From Leisingera sp. S132 (lineage in GTDB: Bacteria; Pseudomonadota; Alphaproteobacteria; Rhodobacterales; Rhodobacteraceae), in NCBI RefSeq assembly GCF_025144465.1, contig NZ_CP083553.1:3882290-3946289 (forward strand): 64,000 nucleotides of DNA, in the 5' to 3' direction. The notes below the pieces were generated by a model. It worked only from the letters and a program-made list of their open reading frames with translations. It had not been told where the DNA came from and did no database searches. Position 1 is the first letter of the stretch. Each line of letters begins with the position of its first letter. Positions 35,243 through 44,345 of this stretch are shown here, one piece after another. A program made the translations under genes and the position numbers.

Positions 35243-36484
35243 ATGTCTGAGGTTACAGACTACACAGCTCTATTGGCTTATACTTCTAACAGCTACTACC
35301 GCTGGAACAGCCAGACCGATCTCGGCACCCAGTCTGTGATCACCTACAGCTTTACCAGCAGCAGCGATCTGGACGACGTCTCCCAAGATCCCTATGGCGC
35401 AACCAGTTACTGGTCCTTTGACGCCACCCAGCGCGACTATTTCCGGCAGGCCCTCGCTGAATTTGAACAGGCGGCTGGTGTGCGGTTCGTCGAAATCGAT
35501 CGTCCTGCGATGGTCAATGTTTTCGGTTATGAAGGCGGCTCCGCGGCCGGCTGGGCGCATTACTCCTGGTCCAGCCCTTACGCCACTGGCATGGGGCAGC
35601 TGGCAATCCAGGGCAGCAATATGACGCCAGGCTCTTACGGCTATGAAACAGTGCTGCATGAAATTGGGCATTCACTTGGGCTGAAGCATCCGCATGACGG
35701 CGACCCGACGCTGGCGGATCACCTGGATGACCAGGAGCACACCGTCATGACGTATACCTATGGCGGCTACAACGTCACCGAACTTGGCACGTTTGATGTC
35801 CAAGCATTGGAGCACATCTACGGGAGTGCCAGCGGCACCATCGGCTGGAAGGTTTCATACAGCTCGGACCGGCATGTGGTGATCGCTGGAAGCGCACGTT
35901 CTGAAACGATGCTTGCGGCAGGCCAGCGATCCAAAGTTTACGCTGGCGATGGTGATGACAACGTCCTTGGCCGTGAGGGAAATGACAAACTCTATGGCGG
36001 TAACGGCGACGATACCGTCACGGGCAGCTATGGCACTGATCGGATCTACGGCGGCAAAGGGCATGATATTCTGATAGGTGGTGTCGACCAGAGCACCTAC
36101 TCAGGTCAGGCTGACGAGGGCGACAGGCTTTTTGCGTCCTGGGGCCGTGACACGCTCTATGGCGGACGCGGCGACGACACGCTGAAAGCCGGTGGTGGGG
36201 CTGACAGGCTGGTTGGCGGGGATGGGTCCGACGTGCTGACCGGAGGGGCCCATGCTGACGTCTTTGTCTTTGAAAACGCGGACTACTGGGAAGATGAAGT
36301 CATCACTGACTTCGGTAATGGCAATGACTGGATCGAGTTCTCCGGCACAGTGGTCAGCAGCTTCAGCGATCTGACCATTACGCAGCAGAACGGCAATACC
36401 CAGATCAGCTACTACGGCAACCACGACATAGAACTGACCGGCTACACCGGCAGCCTGTCGTCAGACGATTTCATCTTCAGTTAA
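35243..36484 (+). CDS. Secreted RTX-type M10 metalloprotease (serralysin-like)
   Basis: A 413-residue zinc protease. The active site HEIGHSLGLKHP (residues 139-150) gives the three zinc histidines and catalytic glutamate, with a Met-turn at M169 (VMTYTYGG). From about residue 230 follow calcium-binding nonapeptides of the GGxGxD type (LYGGNGDDT, IYGGKGHDI, LVGGDGSDV). There is no N-terminal signal peptide, as expected for type I secretion through a C-terminal signal; no type I exporter genes are in the window. I start at ATG 35243 (GGAGAGACC upstream) rather than TTG 35213. The catalytic domain is shorter than in classic serralysins. Confidence 0.88.
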   Translation: MSEVTDYTALLAYTSNSYYRWNSQTDLGTQSVITYSFTSSSDLDDVSQDPYGATSYWSFDATQRDYFRQALAEFEQAAGVRFVEIDRPAMVNVFGYEGGSAAGWAHYSWSSPYATGMGQLAIQGSNMTPGSYGYETVLHEIGHSLGLKHPHDGDPTLADHLDDQEHTVMTYTYGGYNVTELGTFDVQALEHIYGSASGTIGWKVSYSSDRHVVIAGSARSETMLAAGQRSKVYAGDGDDNVLGREGNDKLYGGNGDDTVTGSYGTDRIYGGKGHDILIGGVDQSTYSGQADEGDRLFASWGRDTLYGGRGDDTLKAGGGADRLVGGDGSDVLTGGAHADVFVFENADYWEDEVITDFGNGNDWIEFSGTVVSSFSDLTITQQNGNTQISYYGNHDIELTGYTGSLSSDDFIFS

Positions 36485-36523
36485 GGCAGCCGGGGACCCT
36501 GCCGCAGCGGGGCCGGAGCCGGG

Positions 36524-37711
36524 TCACTTCATCCCGGCTTCAGCCTCAATCTGCTTGCGGCTCTTGCGGGCCCGTTCGGTGGCAGACTTCAGCTGGCCGC
36601 AGGCCGCCATGATGTCATCGCCACGGGTCTTGCGGATCGGCGAGGCATAGCCCGCTTGATAGATGATGTTGGCAAAAGCCCGGATGCGATTGTTGGATGA
36701 CCGCTTGTACGGGCTGCCCGGCCATTCGTTAAAGGGGATCAGGTTGATCTTGGCCGGGATGTTGTAGCGCTTGATGTGGTCGATCAGCCGGTGCGCGTCC
36801 TCATCCGTGTCGTTCACCCCGTCCAGCATCACATATTCAAAGGTGATCCGTTCGGAGTTCGATGCCTTGGGGTAATCCGCCAGCGCCTGCAGCAGCTCGT
36901 CGATGTTCCAGCGCTTGTTGATCGGCACCAGCACGTCGCGGGTCTCGTTGGTGGTGGCATGGAAGGAAATTGCCAGCAGACAGCCGATTTCGTCGGCTGT
37001 CCGGGTAATCTCCGGCACCACGCCGGAGGTCGACAGGGTTATCCGGCGGCGGGACAGTGATATGCCCTCCGGGTCCATCGCGATCTTCATCGCGTCGCGC
37101 ACGTTGTCGAAATTGTAGAGCGGCTCGCCCATGCCCATCAGCACGATGTTCGACAGCAGCCGCGTCTCGTCCTTGGGGGCGCCCGGTACGGGCCACTCCT
37201 CGAGATCGTCACGGGCCATCATTACCTGGCCGACAATTTCAGCGGGGGTCAGGTTGCGCACCAGCTTCTGGGTGCCGGTGTGGCAGAAGGAGCAGGTGAG
37301 TGTGCAGCCCACCTGGCTGGAAATGCACAGGGTGCCACGGTCGTCCTCGGGGATGTAGACCACCTCGACCTCATGGCCGCCGTTGATCCGCACCAGGTAT
37401 TTGCGGGTGCCGTCGGTCGACACCTGTTTGCTCACCACTTCCGGAATGCGGATCTCAAAGGTCTCTGCCAGCTGCGCCCGATAGGCTTTGGCGAGGTTGG
37501 TCATTTCATCAAAGTCGCGCTTGCCCCACTGGTAGATCCACTGCCAGATCTGGCCGACCCGCATCTTGGCCTGTTTTTCCGGTGTGCCGTGTTCGATCAG
37601 CACGTCGCGCATCCGCTCACGGGTCAGGCCGACAAGATTGATCTTGCCGCCCTCGGGCTCCTTGCGGGGCAGGGTCATAACGTCCTGGGTGATCGGCGCG
37701 CTGGCGGTCAT
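36524..37711 (-). CDS. rlmN: Dual-specificity rRNA/tRNA adenine-C2 methyltransferase
   Basis: A 395-residue radical-SAM enzyme methylating C2 of A2503 in 23S rRNA and A37 in some tRNAs. The iron-sulfur cluster motif [11 protein letters not shown] (CxxxCxxC) and the downstream [12 protein letters not shown] are present, and the catalytic cysteine is likely within [13 protein letters not shown] near the C-terminus. Length and ends fit the alphaproteobacterial family. Confidence 0.95.
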   Translation of the reverse strand: MTASAPITQDVMTLPRKEPEGGKINLVGLTRERMRDVLIEHGTPEKQAKMRVGQIWQWIYQWGKRDFDEMTNLAKAYRAQLAETFEIRIPEVVSKQVSTDGTRKYLVRINGGHEVEVVYIPEDDRGTLCISSQVGCTLTCSFCHTGTQKLVRNLTPAEIVGQVMMARDDLEEWPVPGAPKDETRLLSNIVLMGMGEPLYNFDNVRDAMKIAMDPEGISLSRRRITLSTSGVVPEITRTADEIGCLLAISFHATTNETRDVLVPINKRWNIDELLQALADYPKASNSERITFEYVMLDGVNDTDEDAHRLIDHIKRYNIPAKINLIPFNEWPGSPYKRSSNNRIRAFANIIYQAGYASPIRKTRGDDIMAACGQLKSATERARKSRKQIEAEAGMK

Positions 37712-37806
37712 GGCAAAAGCCTCGGGTCATGGTGAGCGGATGCGGCTCTATATAGGAATTCGAACAGAGATCAAAAGGAATCCTGCGAAAATGCCGACAG
37801 AGCCTG

Positions 37807-38190
37807 CTACCGGGTGTAGCGCATAAGCTCATCAACTCTGGCACGGCCAAGCGACGTCCAGCAGGAGCGGATTGCAATGCCTGTGCCGGATCCGCCGCCG
37901 TATGTTGCCCCGACAAAGGCGCAATGCTCCTCACGATAGGCTTCCCAGGCCTTTTGCCCTGCCTCAAGCGCCGGAACTGCAACAACCCGTTCAGTTATGC
38001 TGTCCAGCTTTTCGGCAGCCTCCTGCGCAAATCGCAATGCCGTGGCCAGCGCGGCTTCCACGCGCTCCTCGTCTTCGGCAACACAAGCGCCGATTTCAAC
38101 CTGAGAACCGGCATCGCCGCACTCCAGGGCGGGATCGGCAAATCCGGGCGTCGCTGCCAGAAAAAGACAGCAGGCAACATGGCGCAGCAT
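37807..38190 (-). CDS. LprI-like periplasmic protein (DUF1311)
   Basis: A 127-residue exported protein with a signal peptide (residues about 1-18) and a mature part with four cysteines (ALECGDAGSQVEIGACVAED, EEHCAFVG, IRSCWTSL) in the pattern of DUF1311/LprI, some members of which inhibit lysozyme. ATG 38190 is 8 bases after GGAGG. Function here is inferred only from family resemblance. Confidence 0.78.
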   Translation of the reverse strand: MLRHVACCLFLAATPGFADPALECGDAGSQVEIGACVAEDEERVEAALATALRFAQEAAEKLDSITERVVAVPALEAGQKAWEAYREEHCAFVGATYGGGSGTGIAIRSCWTSLGRARVDELMRYTR

Positions 38191-38240
38191 GGCGGGTACC
38201 TCCTGCCTCATGTTACGCGCCGCTCCGGTTTTACACAAGA

Positions 38241-38264
38241 AAACCCCGGCGCAGGCCGGGGTTT
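38241..38264 (-). terminator. Rho-independent terminator of the IalB-like gene
   Basis: A 10-bp perfect stem (AAACCCCGGC / GCCGGGGTTT) with a GCAG loop; on the minus strand it is followed by TCTTGTG, 25 bp after the stop codon. Confidence 0.75.
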
Positions 38265-38289
38265 GCCAGATTTCCGCACTTGCACGGGG

Positions 38290-38820
38290 TTACTTGCTGC
38301 AGCGCTTTTCCGCGTCTTCCACTGCTGCGGTGAACCCCAGCAGCGAGAAGGTGTCCTTGGTCTGGGTGCCGCGGGCCGATCGTGCCGTCAGCACCGCATC
38401 GGAGCCGCGCTTCATGGCGGTGACAATCTTGGCGTCATCCGCAGGAGTCGCCGGCCAGGCCCATTCGCCCTCGGTGAACAGCTCAAATTCGGATTCGCCG
38501 ATCGCCATGTTGACGGTCGATCCCGGCGCAAACGGATAGCCGCCGGTAAAGCTCACCTCGCCCTTGGGCGCATCGCTGCTGCGGAAGGTGACAAACAGCT
38601 GGATCTCGCTGCGGCGCACCGCCACGACACGGCCGTCGCGGGTGTTCACGGTCTCTTTCGGTGCGGAAACCCCCCAGCATTCGTTCGGGTCATTGCCCTC
38701 GAAAACGCTCCAATCGACCTTGGCCGCAACCCGGTTGTTCGACGTTTCCTGTGCAGTTGCGGCGGTTGCCAATGCTGCCAGACACAGGCCCGCAGCCACG
38801 CGGGCGAGTTTCAATGCCAT
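38290..38820 (-). CDS. Invasion-associated locus B (IalB)-like periplasmic protein
   Basis: A 176-residue secreted protein with signal peptide (residues 1-23, ending ATAQE) and the IalB fold signature (WSVFEGNDPNECWGVS near the N-terminus, FTGGYPFAPGSTVNMAIG in the middle). One cysteine near each end (C49-region and the C-terminal KRCSK) may form the domain's disulfide. The family is widespread in alphaproteobacteria including free-living ones, so pathogenicity is not implied. Confidence 0.85.
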   Translation of the reverse strand: MALKLARVAAGLCLAALATAATAQETSNNRVAAKVDWSVFEGNDPNECWGVSAPKETVNTRDGRVVAVRRSEIQLFVTFRSSDAPKGEVSFTGGYPFAPGSTVNMAIGESEFELFTEGEWAWPATPADDAKIVTAMKRGSDAVLTARSARGTQTKDTFSLLGFTAAVEDAEKRCSK

Positions 38821-39001
38821 TTGTCCCGACTCCAAGACTGTTCTTTCATACCTCAAAACCAAGCAAAGGGCCCGCAGCGTTCAACCGCTGTCTGGTCCCG
38901 ATCCCTTCGCTTGCGCTACACAAGCACACTAACGTAACTAGCACCACGGGCGAAAGTGCGTTTTGGCAGGAATTCGCCCAGAAAACATGAGGGGAGACAA
39001 C

Positions 39002-40000
39002 ATGCCGAATCCAGTGCCCATGGCCGAAGTCTGGCGCGGCCCGCTGCTGGAAAGCCTGCACCTGGGCCATGCCGTCATCTGCGACGGCAGCGGCCAGGTG
39101 GTGCGCAGCTGGGGCGATCCGGACGCGGTGATTTATCCGCGCAGTTCTGCCAAGATGATCCAGGCGCTGCCGCTGATCACCTCTGGCGCTGCCGCGCGCT
39201 ACGGGCTGACGTCTGAGCAGCTGGCACTGGCCTGCGCCTCGCACAATGGCGCGCATATCCACACAGACCGGGTAAACGCATGGCTGGGACAACTAGGACT
39301 GGTCGATGACGACTTCCGCTGCGGACCGCAACTTCCCGATGATATTCCTGCCCGCAACGAGCTGATTAAGACCGACAACAGCCCCTGCCAGGTCCACAAC
39401 AATTGCTCCGGCAAGCACGCGGGCTTTCTGACCCTGAACCAGTACTTGGGCGGCAATGCCGAATACATCGAGGTGGACCACCCGGTGCAGCAGGCCTGTC
39501 TTGCGGCATTTGAGGAAACCACCGGCCAGGACAGCCCTGGCTATGGCATCGACGGCTGCTCGGCGCCGAATTTTGCCACCACCGTCACCGGGCTGGCGCG
39601 ATCGATGGCTTGGTTTGCCAGCGCGGCGGATCGCTCCGACCGCGCGTCCGAGGCCGCACAGCAGCTGGTTGCTGCAATGACAGCGCATCCTGAGCTGGTC
39701 GCAGGCGAAACCCGCTGCTGCACCAACTTGATGCGCGCCATGGGCGGCAAGGTGGCGATCAAAACCGGCGCCGAGGCAGTATTCATTGCCATCCTGCCAG
39801 AGCAGAAACTGGGTGTTGCACTGAAGATCTCCGATGGCAGCACCCGCGCCAGCGAATGCGCCATTGCGGCGCTGATGGTCAGCCTCGGCGTGCTGGACGC
39901 AGATCACCCGGAGACCACTAAATACATGAACAAGATGCTCTACAGCCGCCGCGGGCTGGAATGCGGATCCATCCGCCCCGCTGCCGAGCTACTGTTCTGA
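39002..40000 (+). CDS. L-asparaginase, Rhizobium (class 3, zinc) type
   Basis: A 332-residue asparaginase of the Rhizobium etli family, hydrolysing asparagine to aspartate and ammonia. The nucleophile pair and helper residues align by position: S48 and K51 in YPRSSAKM and S80 in ACASHNGAH. The zinc-site residues appear as C135 and K138 (NNCSGKHAG) and C186 (GIDGCSAPN). ATG 39002 follows GAGGGGAGA. It is cytoplasmic (no signal peptide). Closed by a strong terminator. Confidence 0.87.
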   Translation: MPNPVPMAEVWRGPLLESLHLGHAVICDGSGQVVRSWGDPDAVIYPRSSAKMIQALPLITSGAAARYGLTSEQLALACASHNGAHIHTDRVNAWLGQLGLVDDDFRCGPQLPDDIPARNELIKTDNSPCQVHNNCSGKHAGFLTLNQYLGGNAEYIEVDHPVQQACLAAFEETTGQDSPGYGIDGCSAPNFATTVTGLARSMAWFASAADRSDRASEAAQQLVAAMTAHPELVAGETRCCTNLMRAMGGKVAIKTGAEAVFIAILPEQKLGVALKISDGSTRASECAIAALMVSLGVLDADHPETTKYMNKMLYSRRGLECGSIRPAAELLF

Positions 40001-40004
40001 AAAC

Positions 40005-40033
40005 AAATGCCCCGGTCCAGAACCGGGGCATTT
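40005..40033 (+). terminator. Bidirectional terminator between asparaginase and YciI genes
   Basis: A 12-bp stem (AAATGCCCCGGT / ACCGGGGCATTT) with a 5-nt loop, flanked by T-rich sequence on the plus strand and AAAC on the other side, between two convergent genes. Confidence 0.85.
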
Positions 40034-40035
40034 TC

Positions 40036-40356
40036 TTACATTTCCATGTCGATGATTTCAGCGACTTCTACCGAACCGCTGCCGTCTGCCACCATCGGGC
40101 AGCCTTTGGCCATCTCGCAGGCTGCGTCCTGATCAGCGGCTTCCACAACCGAATAACCTGACAGCGGATTGGCGCCGCCATTATCAACAACCCCGCCGGC
40201 GCTGACGGTCTTGGACATCCCAACCGGTGCACCCGGCACCTTCAGGGCATCGCCCATACCTCCCATCCAGTCCTTCCAGGCCTGCATGACCCTGGCGCCT
40301 TCTTCCTCGCTCTCCGGGGTCTTGCCGCCGTGATAGGCAAAAACAAACTGTGGCAT
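40036..40356 (-). CDS. YciI-like (DGPF) protein
   Basis: A 106-residue dimeric alpha-beta barrel protein of the YCII/DGPF family, opening MPQFVFAYHGGKTPESEEEG. Such proteins occur near sigma factors or AHSA1 genes; the enzymatic role is unknown. It lies 29 bp downstream of the AHSA1 gene in the same direction and probably shares its transcript. Confidence 0.8.
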   Translation of the reverse strand: MPQFVFAYHGGKTPESEEEGARVMQAWKDWMGGMGDALKVPGAPVGMSKTVSAGGVVDNGGANPLSGYSVVEAADQDAACEMAKGCPMVADGSGSVEVAEIIDMEM

Positions 40357-40385
40357 TGGTCTACTCCCTTGGTTTTGTTAATGGA

Positions 40386-40823
40386 TCAGGTCTTTGCCGC
40401 TAGCAGCGCCTCCAGTTTGCGCAAGGTAGAGGTCCAGCCCTCTTCGTGGCGGGCGGCAATGCCGTCATCGCCCAGATCCCGGTGGTCGACCACCAGCATG
40501 GCACCATCCTCAGTGGCTGCGACGGTCAGGGTCACATGGCTCTCATCGCCGCGGCTGCCGTCGTCGCCGTGCCAGGCCCAGGTGAAGCCAACGGATTTCG
40601 GCGCATCCACATGGGTCACCTGGCCGGAAACATGAAACCGCTGGCCGTCACTGTTCTGCATGACCGAATACCAGGGGCCGGTGCGGCTCAGGTTCAGGTC
40701 ATGCTCCGGAATGGTAACCCCTTCAGGGCCCCACCATTGCAGCAGCTTGTCCGGCGTGGTCACCCAGGCAAACAGTTTCTCCGGGCTGATCGGAAATGTC
40801 CGCTTTAGTTGCAGGTCGCTCAT
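40386..40823 (-). CDS. SRPBCC/AHSA1-family protein
   Basis: A 145-residue START-like protein (FPISPEKLFAWVTTPDKLLQWWGPEG at its start is the hallmark). AHSA1-type proteins bind hydrophobic ligands in a deep cavity; specific function unknown. It overlaps the ArsR gene (GATG-type overlap, 4 bp), forming a common regulator-AHSA1 operon. Confidence 0.87.
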   Translation of the reverse strand: MSDLQLKRTFPISPEKLFAWVTTPDKLLQWWGPEGVTIPEHDLNLSRTGPWYSVMQNSDGQRFHVSGQVTHVDAPKSVGFTWAWHGDDGSRGDESHVTLTVAATEDGAMLVVDHRDLGDDGIAARHEEGWTSTLRKLEALLAAKT

Positions 40824-41140
40824 GCCTCGCCCTCCATCAGGGCTTCCTCCAGCCTGTCCAGGCTCCCTTCCCAGAAGGCGCGCCGCGACTGGGTCCACTC
40901 GGCAATCATCCGCAATCCCTCTGGGCGGGCGGAGTACAGCCGCTTTGTGCCCTCAGCGCGCTGAGTGACCAGCCCGGCCTCCCGCAGGACTTTCAGATGG
41001 CGCGACACTGCGGGCGCCGAGATACCTGCGCCAGGGGCCAGATCCCCAGCGGGCAGTTCGCCCTCAGTAATCAGCTGATCCACGATCATCAGCCGTGTTT
41101 CGTCCGACAGCGCGGCAAAAGATTTCAGAATCGGTGCCAT
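40820..41140 (-). CDS. ArsR-family transcriptional repressor
   Basis: A winged-helix repressor of about 106 residues (AGISAPAVSRHLKVLREAGLV recognition helix region). No cysteine metal site is seen, so it is not a metal sensor; this type controls AHSA1 partners. Two starts are possible: ATG 41155 and ATG 41140. I prefer 41140 because a near-perfect inverted repeat at 41148-41165 then lies in the leader, as an autoregulatory operator should. Confidence 0.85.
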   Translation of the reverse strand: MAPILKSFAALSDETRLMIVDQLITEGELPAGDLAPGAGISAPAVSRHLKVLREAGLVTQRAEGTKRLYSARPEGLRMIAEWTQSRRAFWEGSLDRLEEALMEGEA

Positions 41141-41147
41141 ACCATTT

Positions 41148-41165
41148 ATTAGCATGAATGTTAAT
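41148..41165. promoter_or_regulatory. Inverted repeat at the arsR start, candidate autoregulatory operator
   Basis: ATTAGCAT-GA-ATGTTAAT, with seven of eight positions symmetric, in an AT-rich stretch just upstream of the preferred start of the ArsR-type gene. ArsR proteins bind such palindromes across their own promoters. Confidence 0.5.
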
Positions 41166-41204
41166 TAAGAGAAATGTTAAATATGGGCGAGCCAATGCCA
41201 GCCT

Positions 41205-41963
41205 TCACATCATATCCCACAACAATTTGGCGGCGAACGAGACAGAGGTCGCCACCAGCAGCGGCTTGATCACCTTGGCCCCTTGTTTCCTGGCCAGCCC
41301 CGCCCCAGCCCGCGCCCCGGCAATCTGGGCGCAGCCCATCAGCAGACCGGTGATCCACCACGGCGTCGCAAAAAAGGAAAACGCCAGCAGACCCCCTGCA
41401 TTGGAGGCGAAATTCAGCAGCTTGGTGTGGGCGGTTGCACGCAGGATGCCATAGCCCGCCAGCGACACAAAGGCGAGCATATAGAAGCTGCCCGCGCCCG
41501 GCCCCAGCAGCCCGTCATAGGCCCCGCATAACGGAACGATGAGGGCAGTGAACAGGGCGGGGGACAGGCGGCGGTGCCGGTCCCGATCATCCAGCCCCTT
41601 CTTCAGGGCAAAGAAAATGGCAATCCCGATCAGCAGCACCGGCAGGATCACCCGGATCCACTCGGTGGGCAGGTAGGCCACCAGAAACGCGCCCGCAACC
41701 GCCGCTGCAAAGGCGATCAGTGCTGGCCCTATCTGCGTCTTCAGGTCGACATGTCCGGCCCGCGCATAGGTGAAGGCGGCGGTTGCTGAGCCGAACAGAC
41801 CCTGAATCTTGTTGGTCGACAGCGCGGTGACCGGATTGGCCCCGGCCAGCAGCAGCACCGGAACCGTGATCAGCCCTCCGCCGCCGGCAATCGCGTCAAT
41901 GAACCCGGCGGCAAACCCCGCCGCCAGCAACAGCAGCAGGGTCTCAAAACCCACTTCCAGCAT
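41205..41963 (-). CDS. TSUP-family (TauE/SafE) transporter
   Basis: A 252-residue membrane protein with seven to eight helices and the duplicated glycine-rich TSUP motifs (GFAAGFIDAIAGGGGLITVP near the N-terminus, GAYDGLLGPGAGSFYML in the second half). The family exports sulfite, sulfonates or other organic anions; substrate unknown. It is 8 bp downstream of serB on the same strand. Confidence 0.88.
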   Translation of the reverse strand: MLEVGFETLLLLLAAGFAAGFIDAIAGGGGLITVPVLLLAGANPVTALSTNKIQGLFGSATAAFTYARAGHVDLKTQIGPALIAFAAAVAGAFLVAYLPTEWIRVILPVLLIGIAIFFALKKGLDDRDRHRRLSPALFTALIVPLCGAYDGLLGPGAGSFYMLAFVSLAGYGILRATAHTKLLNFASNAGGLLAFSFFATPWWITGLLMGCAQIAGARAGAGLARKQGAKVIKPLLVATSVSFAAKLLWDMM

Positions 41964-41971
41964 CTAATTGA

Positions 41972-42847
41972 TCAGCCCTTGAACTCGTCCTGGGCATAGC
42001 CCTGGATATACAGCAGCGCCGTCAGGTCGCCGTGGTTGATGCGGATCTCGCATTCCGCCGCGACTGAGGGCTTGGCATGCAGCGCCACGCCCGCGCCCGC
42101 GCGCTGAAGCATCCCCAGGTCATTTGCACCGTCGCCCACCGCAATAACATCCGCCTCCGCGATACCAAGCCGGGCTGAGATCTGCTCCAGCGCCTCCACC
42201 TTGGCCTCCCGCCCCAGGATCGGCCGTCCCGCCTCGCCGGTCAGCTTGCCGTCCTCGGTCAGCAGCGTGTTGGCGCGGTTCTCGTCAAAACCCAACTCTG
42301 CCGCCACCCGTGCGGTAAACGCCGTGAAGCCGCCGGAAACCAGCGCCGCATAGGCGCCATCCGCCTTCATCGTCGCCAGCAGCTGCTTGCCGCCGGGCAT
42401 CAGGGTAATGCGCTCATCCAGCACCTTGGCGATCACCGTCTCCGGCAGCCCCTTCAGCAGCCCGACCCGCTCTGTCAGCGCGCCTTCGAAATCCAGCTCG
42501 CCGTTCATCGCCCGCGCGGTGATGTCCTTCACCCGCGCGCCAACGCCTGCCTCCTCGGCCAGCTCGTCAATGCATTCCTGCTGGATCATGGTCGAATCCA
42601 TGTCCGCCAGCAGCATCTTCTTCCTGCGCCCGGCGCTTGGCTGAATGACCAGATCCACGCCCATGCCTTGCAGATCCGCCCAGACGTCCCAGCGGTTGTC
42701 CGGCATCTGCTTCAGCGGAAATTCTGCTGCCACTCCCAGCGCCAGCCACACCGCCTCATCACCGCCCCAGGCATTGCGAAGCGCTTCGATCAGCGCGGGC
42801 TCCAGCACCGGGTTGGCGGGATTGCAAAGAAGGGTGGCGGTGTACAT
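41972..42847 (-). CDS. serB: Phosphoserine phosphatase
   Basis: A 291-residue HAD-superfamily enzyme for the last step of serine synthesis. The catalytic motif [15 protein letters not shown] (DxDST), the LVSGGFTAF motif II and the acidic [10 protein letters not shown] motif are present, preceded by an N-terminal regulatory domain of about 80 residues. ATG 42847 follows GGAG by 9 bases. It is divergent from serC-serA. Confidence 0.95.
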   Translation of the reverse strand: MYTATLLCNPANPVLEPALIEALRNAWGGDEAVWLALGVAAEFPLKQMPDNRWDVWADLQGMGVDLVIQPSAGRRKKMLLADMDSTMIQQECIDELAEEAGVGARVKDITARAMNGELDFEGALTERVGLLKGLPETVIAKVLDERITLMPGGKQLLATMKADGAYAALVSGGFTAFTARVAAELGFDENRANTLLTEDGKLTGEAGRPILGREAKVEALEQISARLGIAEADVIAVGDGANDLGMLQRAGAGVALHAKPSVAAECEIRINHGDLTALLYIQGYAQDEFKG

Positions 42848-43059
42848 CGGCGGGCTCCGTTCCAGCGCTATCTGCCCTGTCATAGCGCCCTGCCGCGGGA
42901 ACAGCCAGACGGCAAAAAACTGCGGAAAACAGGGGGCATCATAAGGTGCAGCCCTTTGCGCCATTTCAGCGCGGCTGTTTCCGATGGTGGAAATTCATGT
43001 CGCAAAAAACAGATGAACAGCCGCATTTTTCCGAAATCTCTATTGCGTGCCGCGCTGCA

Positions 43060-43126
43060 GCACACTAGCTCTGATCACGGGACACCCCTCCCCAACGAGG
43101 GGCGCTTATCTGGAAGGGTAGCTTTA
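43060..43126 (+). ncRNA. serC leader RNA motif (candidate)
   Basis: The 60-70 nt before serC contain a hairpin CCCCTC-CCCAAC-GAGGGG (43085-43102) followed by GCGCTTATCTGGAAGGG, ending at the serC ribosome region. Location, and operon order serC-serA in an alphaproteobacterium, match the serC RNA motif described upstream of this operon in alphaproteobacteria. I matched it from memory of its context and hairpin, not by covariance search; the exact limits are approximate. Confidence 0.6.
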
Positions 43127-44281
43127 ATGGCTATTGAACAACCTGCCGCGCGGCCGGCCAATCCGCGTTTTTCGTCCGGCCCCTGTGCCAAACCCCCCGT
43201 CTTTGATCTGAGCAAACTTGCAGGCGCGCCGCTGGGCCGCTCGCACCGTGCTGCGGTGGGCAAGGACAAGCTGAAAGCAGCGATCGAAGGCACCCGGGAA
43301 ATCCTGAACATTCCGGCCGATTACAAGATCGGCATCGTGCCCGCCTCCGACACCGGCGCGGTGGAAATGGCGATGTGGAACCTGCTGGGCGCCCGCGGCG
43401 TCGAGATGCTGGCCTGGGAAAGCTTCGGCTCCGGCTGGGTCACCGACGCGGTCAAACAGCTCAAGCTGGACGCCACCGTCAAAACTGCCGACTACGGCCA
43501 GATCGTGGATCTCGGCACCGTCGATTTCACCAATGACGTCGTCTTTACCTGGAACGGCACCACCTCCGGTGTGCGCGTCCCCAACGGCGATTGGATTGCA
43601 GCAGACCGCGAAGGCCTCACCATCTGCGACGCCACCTCTGCCGCCTTTGCGCAGTATCTGCCCTGGGACAAGCTGGATGTGACCACCTTCTCCTGGCAGA
43701 AGGTGCTGGGCGGCGAAGCGGCGCACGGCATGATCATCCTCAGCCCCCGCGCTGTCGAACGGCTGGAAAGCTACACCCCCGCCTGGCCGCTGCCCAAGAT
43801 CTTCCGCCTGACCAAGGGCGGCAAGCTGATCGACGGCATCTTCCAGGGCGCGACCATCAACACCCCCTCGATGCTGGCGGTGGAGGATTACCTGCTGGCG
43901 CTCGACTGGGCCCGCTCGGTCGGCGGCATGGAGGGCCTGCGCGAACGCGCCTATGCCAACCTGGCCGCGGTGCAAAGCTTCGTGCAGGACAATCCTTGGA
44001 TCGCCTTCCTGGCCGAGCAGCCGGAATACCGCTCCAACACCTCTGTCTGCCTCAAGTTCACCGACGAGCGCATCCAGGACGGCGCGGCCTTTGCCAAGGC
44101 CGTGGCCAAACGGCTGGAAGGTGAAGGCGTCGCCTATGACATCGGCGCCTACCGCGACGCGCCTCCGGGCCTGCGCATCTGGTGCGGCGGCACGGTGGAG
44201 GCCGCCGATGTGGCTGCGCTGATGCCCTGGATCAAATGGGCCTTCGAGGCCGAGATCGCCGCGCAGACCGAAGCGGCCTGA
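43127..44281 (+). CDS. serC: Phosphoserine aminotransferase
   Basis: A 384-residue PLP enzyme converting 3-phosphohydroxypyruvate and glutamate to phosphoserine and 2-oxoglutarate. The Schiff-base lysine is K192 in [16 protein letters not shown]. This is the longer alphaproteobacterial/archaeal subtype (about 380 rather than 360 residues). The open frame extends far upstream over serB, but ATG 43127 after the structured leader (GGAAGGG upstream) is the start. Confidence 0.95.
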   Translation: MAIEQPAARPANPRFSSGPCAKPPVFDLSKLAGAPLGRSHRAAVGKDKLKAAIEGTREILNIPADYKIGIVPASDTGAVEMAMWNLLGARGVEMLAWESFGSGWVTDAVKQLKLDATVKTADYGQIVDLGTVDFTNDVVFTWNGTTSGVRVPNGDWIAADREGLTICDATSAAFAQYLPWDKLDVTTFSWQKVLGGEAAHGMIILSPRAVERLESYTPAWPLPKIFRLTKGGKLIDGIFQGATINTPSMLAVEDYLLALDWARSVGGMEGLRERAYANLAAVQSFVQDNPWIAFLAEQPEYRSNTSVCLKFTDERIQDGAAFAKAVAKRLEGEGVAYDIGAYRDAPPGLRIWCGGTVEAADVAALMPWIKWAFEAEIAAQTEAA

Positions 44282-44345
44282 GCACTCTTTTAAGGCGGGC
44301 GGTTGCGCCCGCCGTCCCAGCACAGACATTCCAAGGACCACAGAC

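Noticed and set aside
42668..43126. N-terminal extension of serC into the serB region
   Set aside because: Family sequence starts at ATG 43127; the upstream part is antisense to serB and contains the structured leader.
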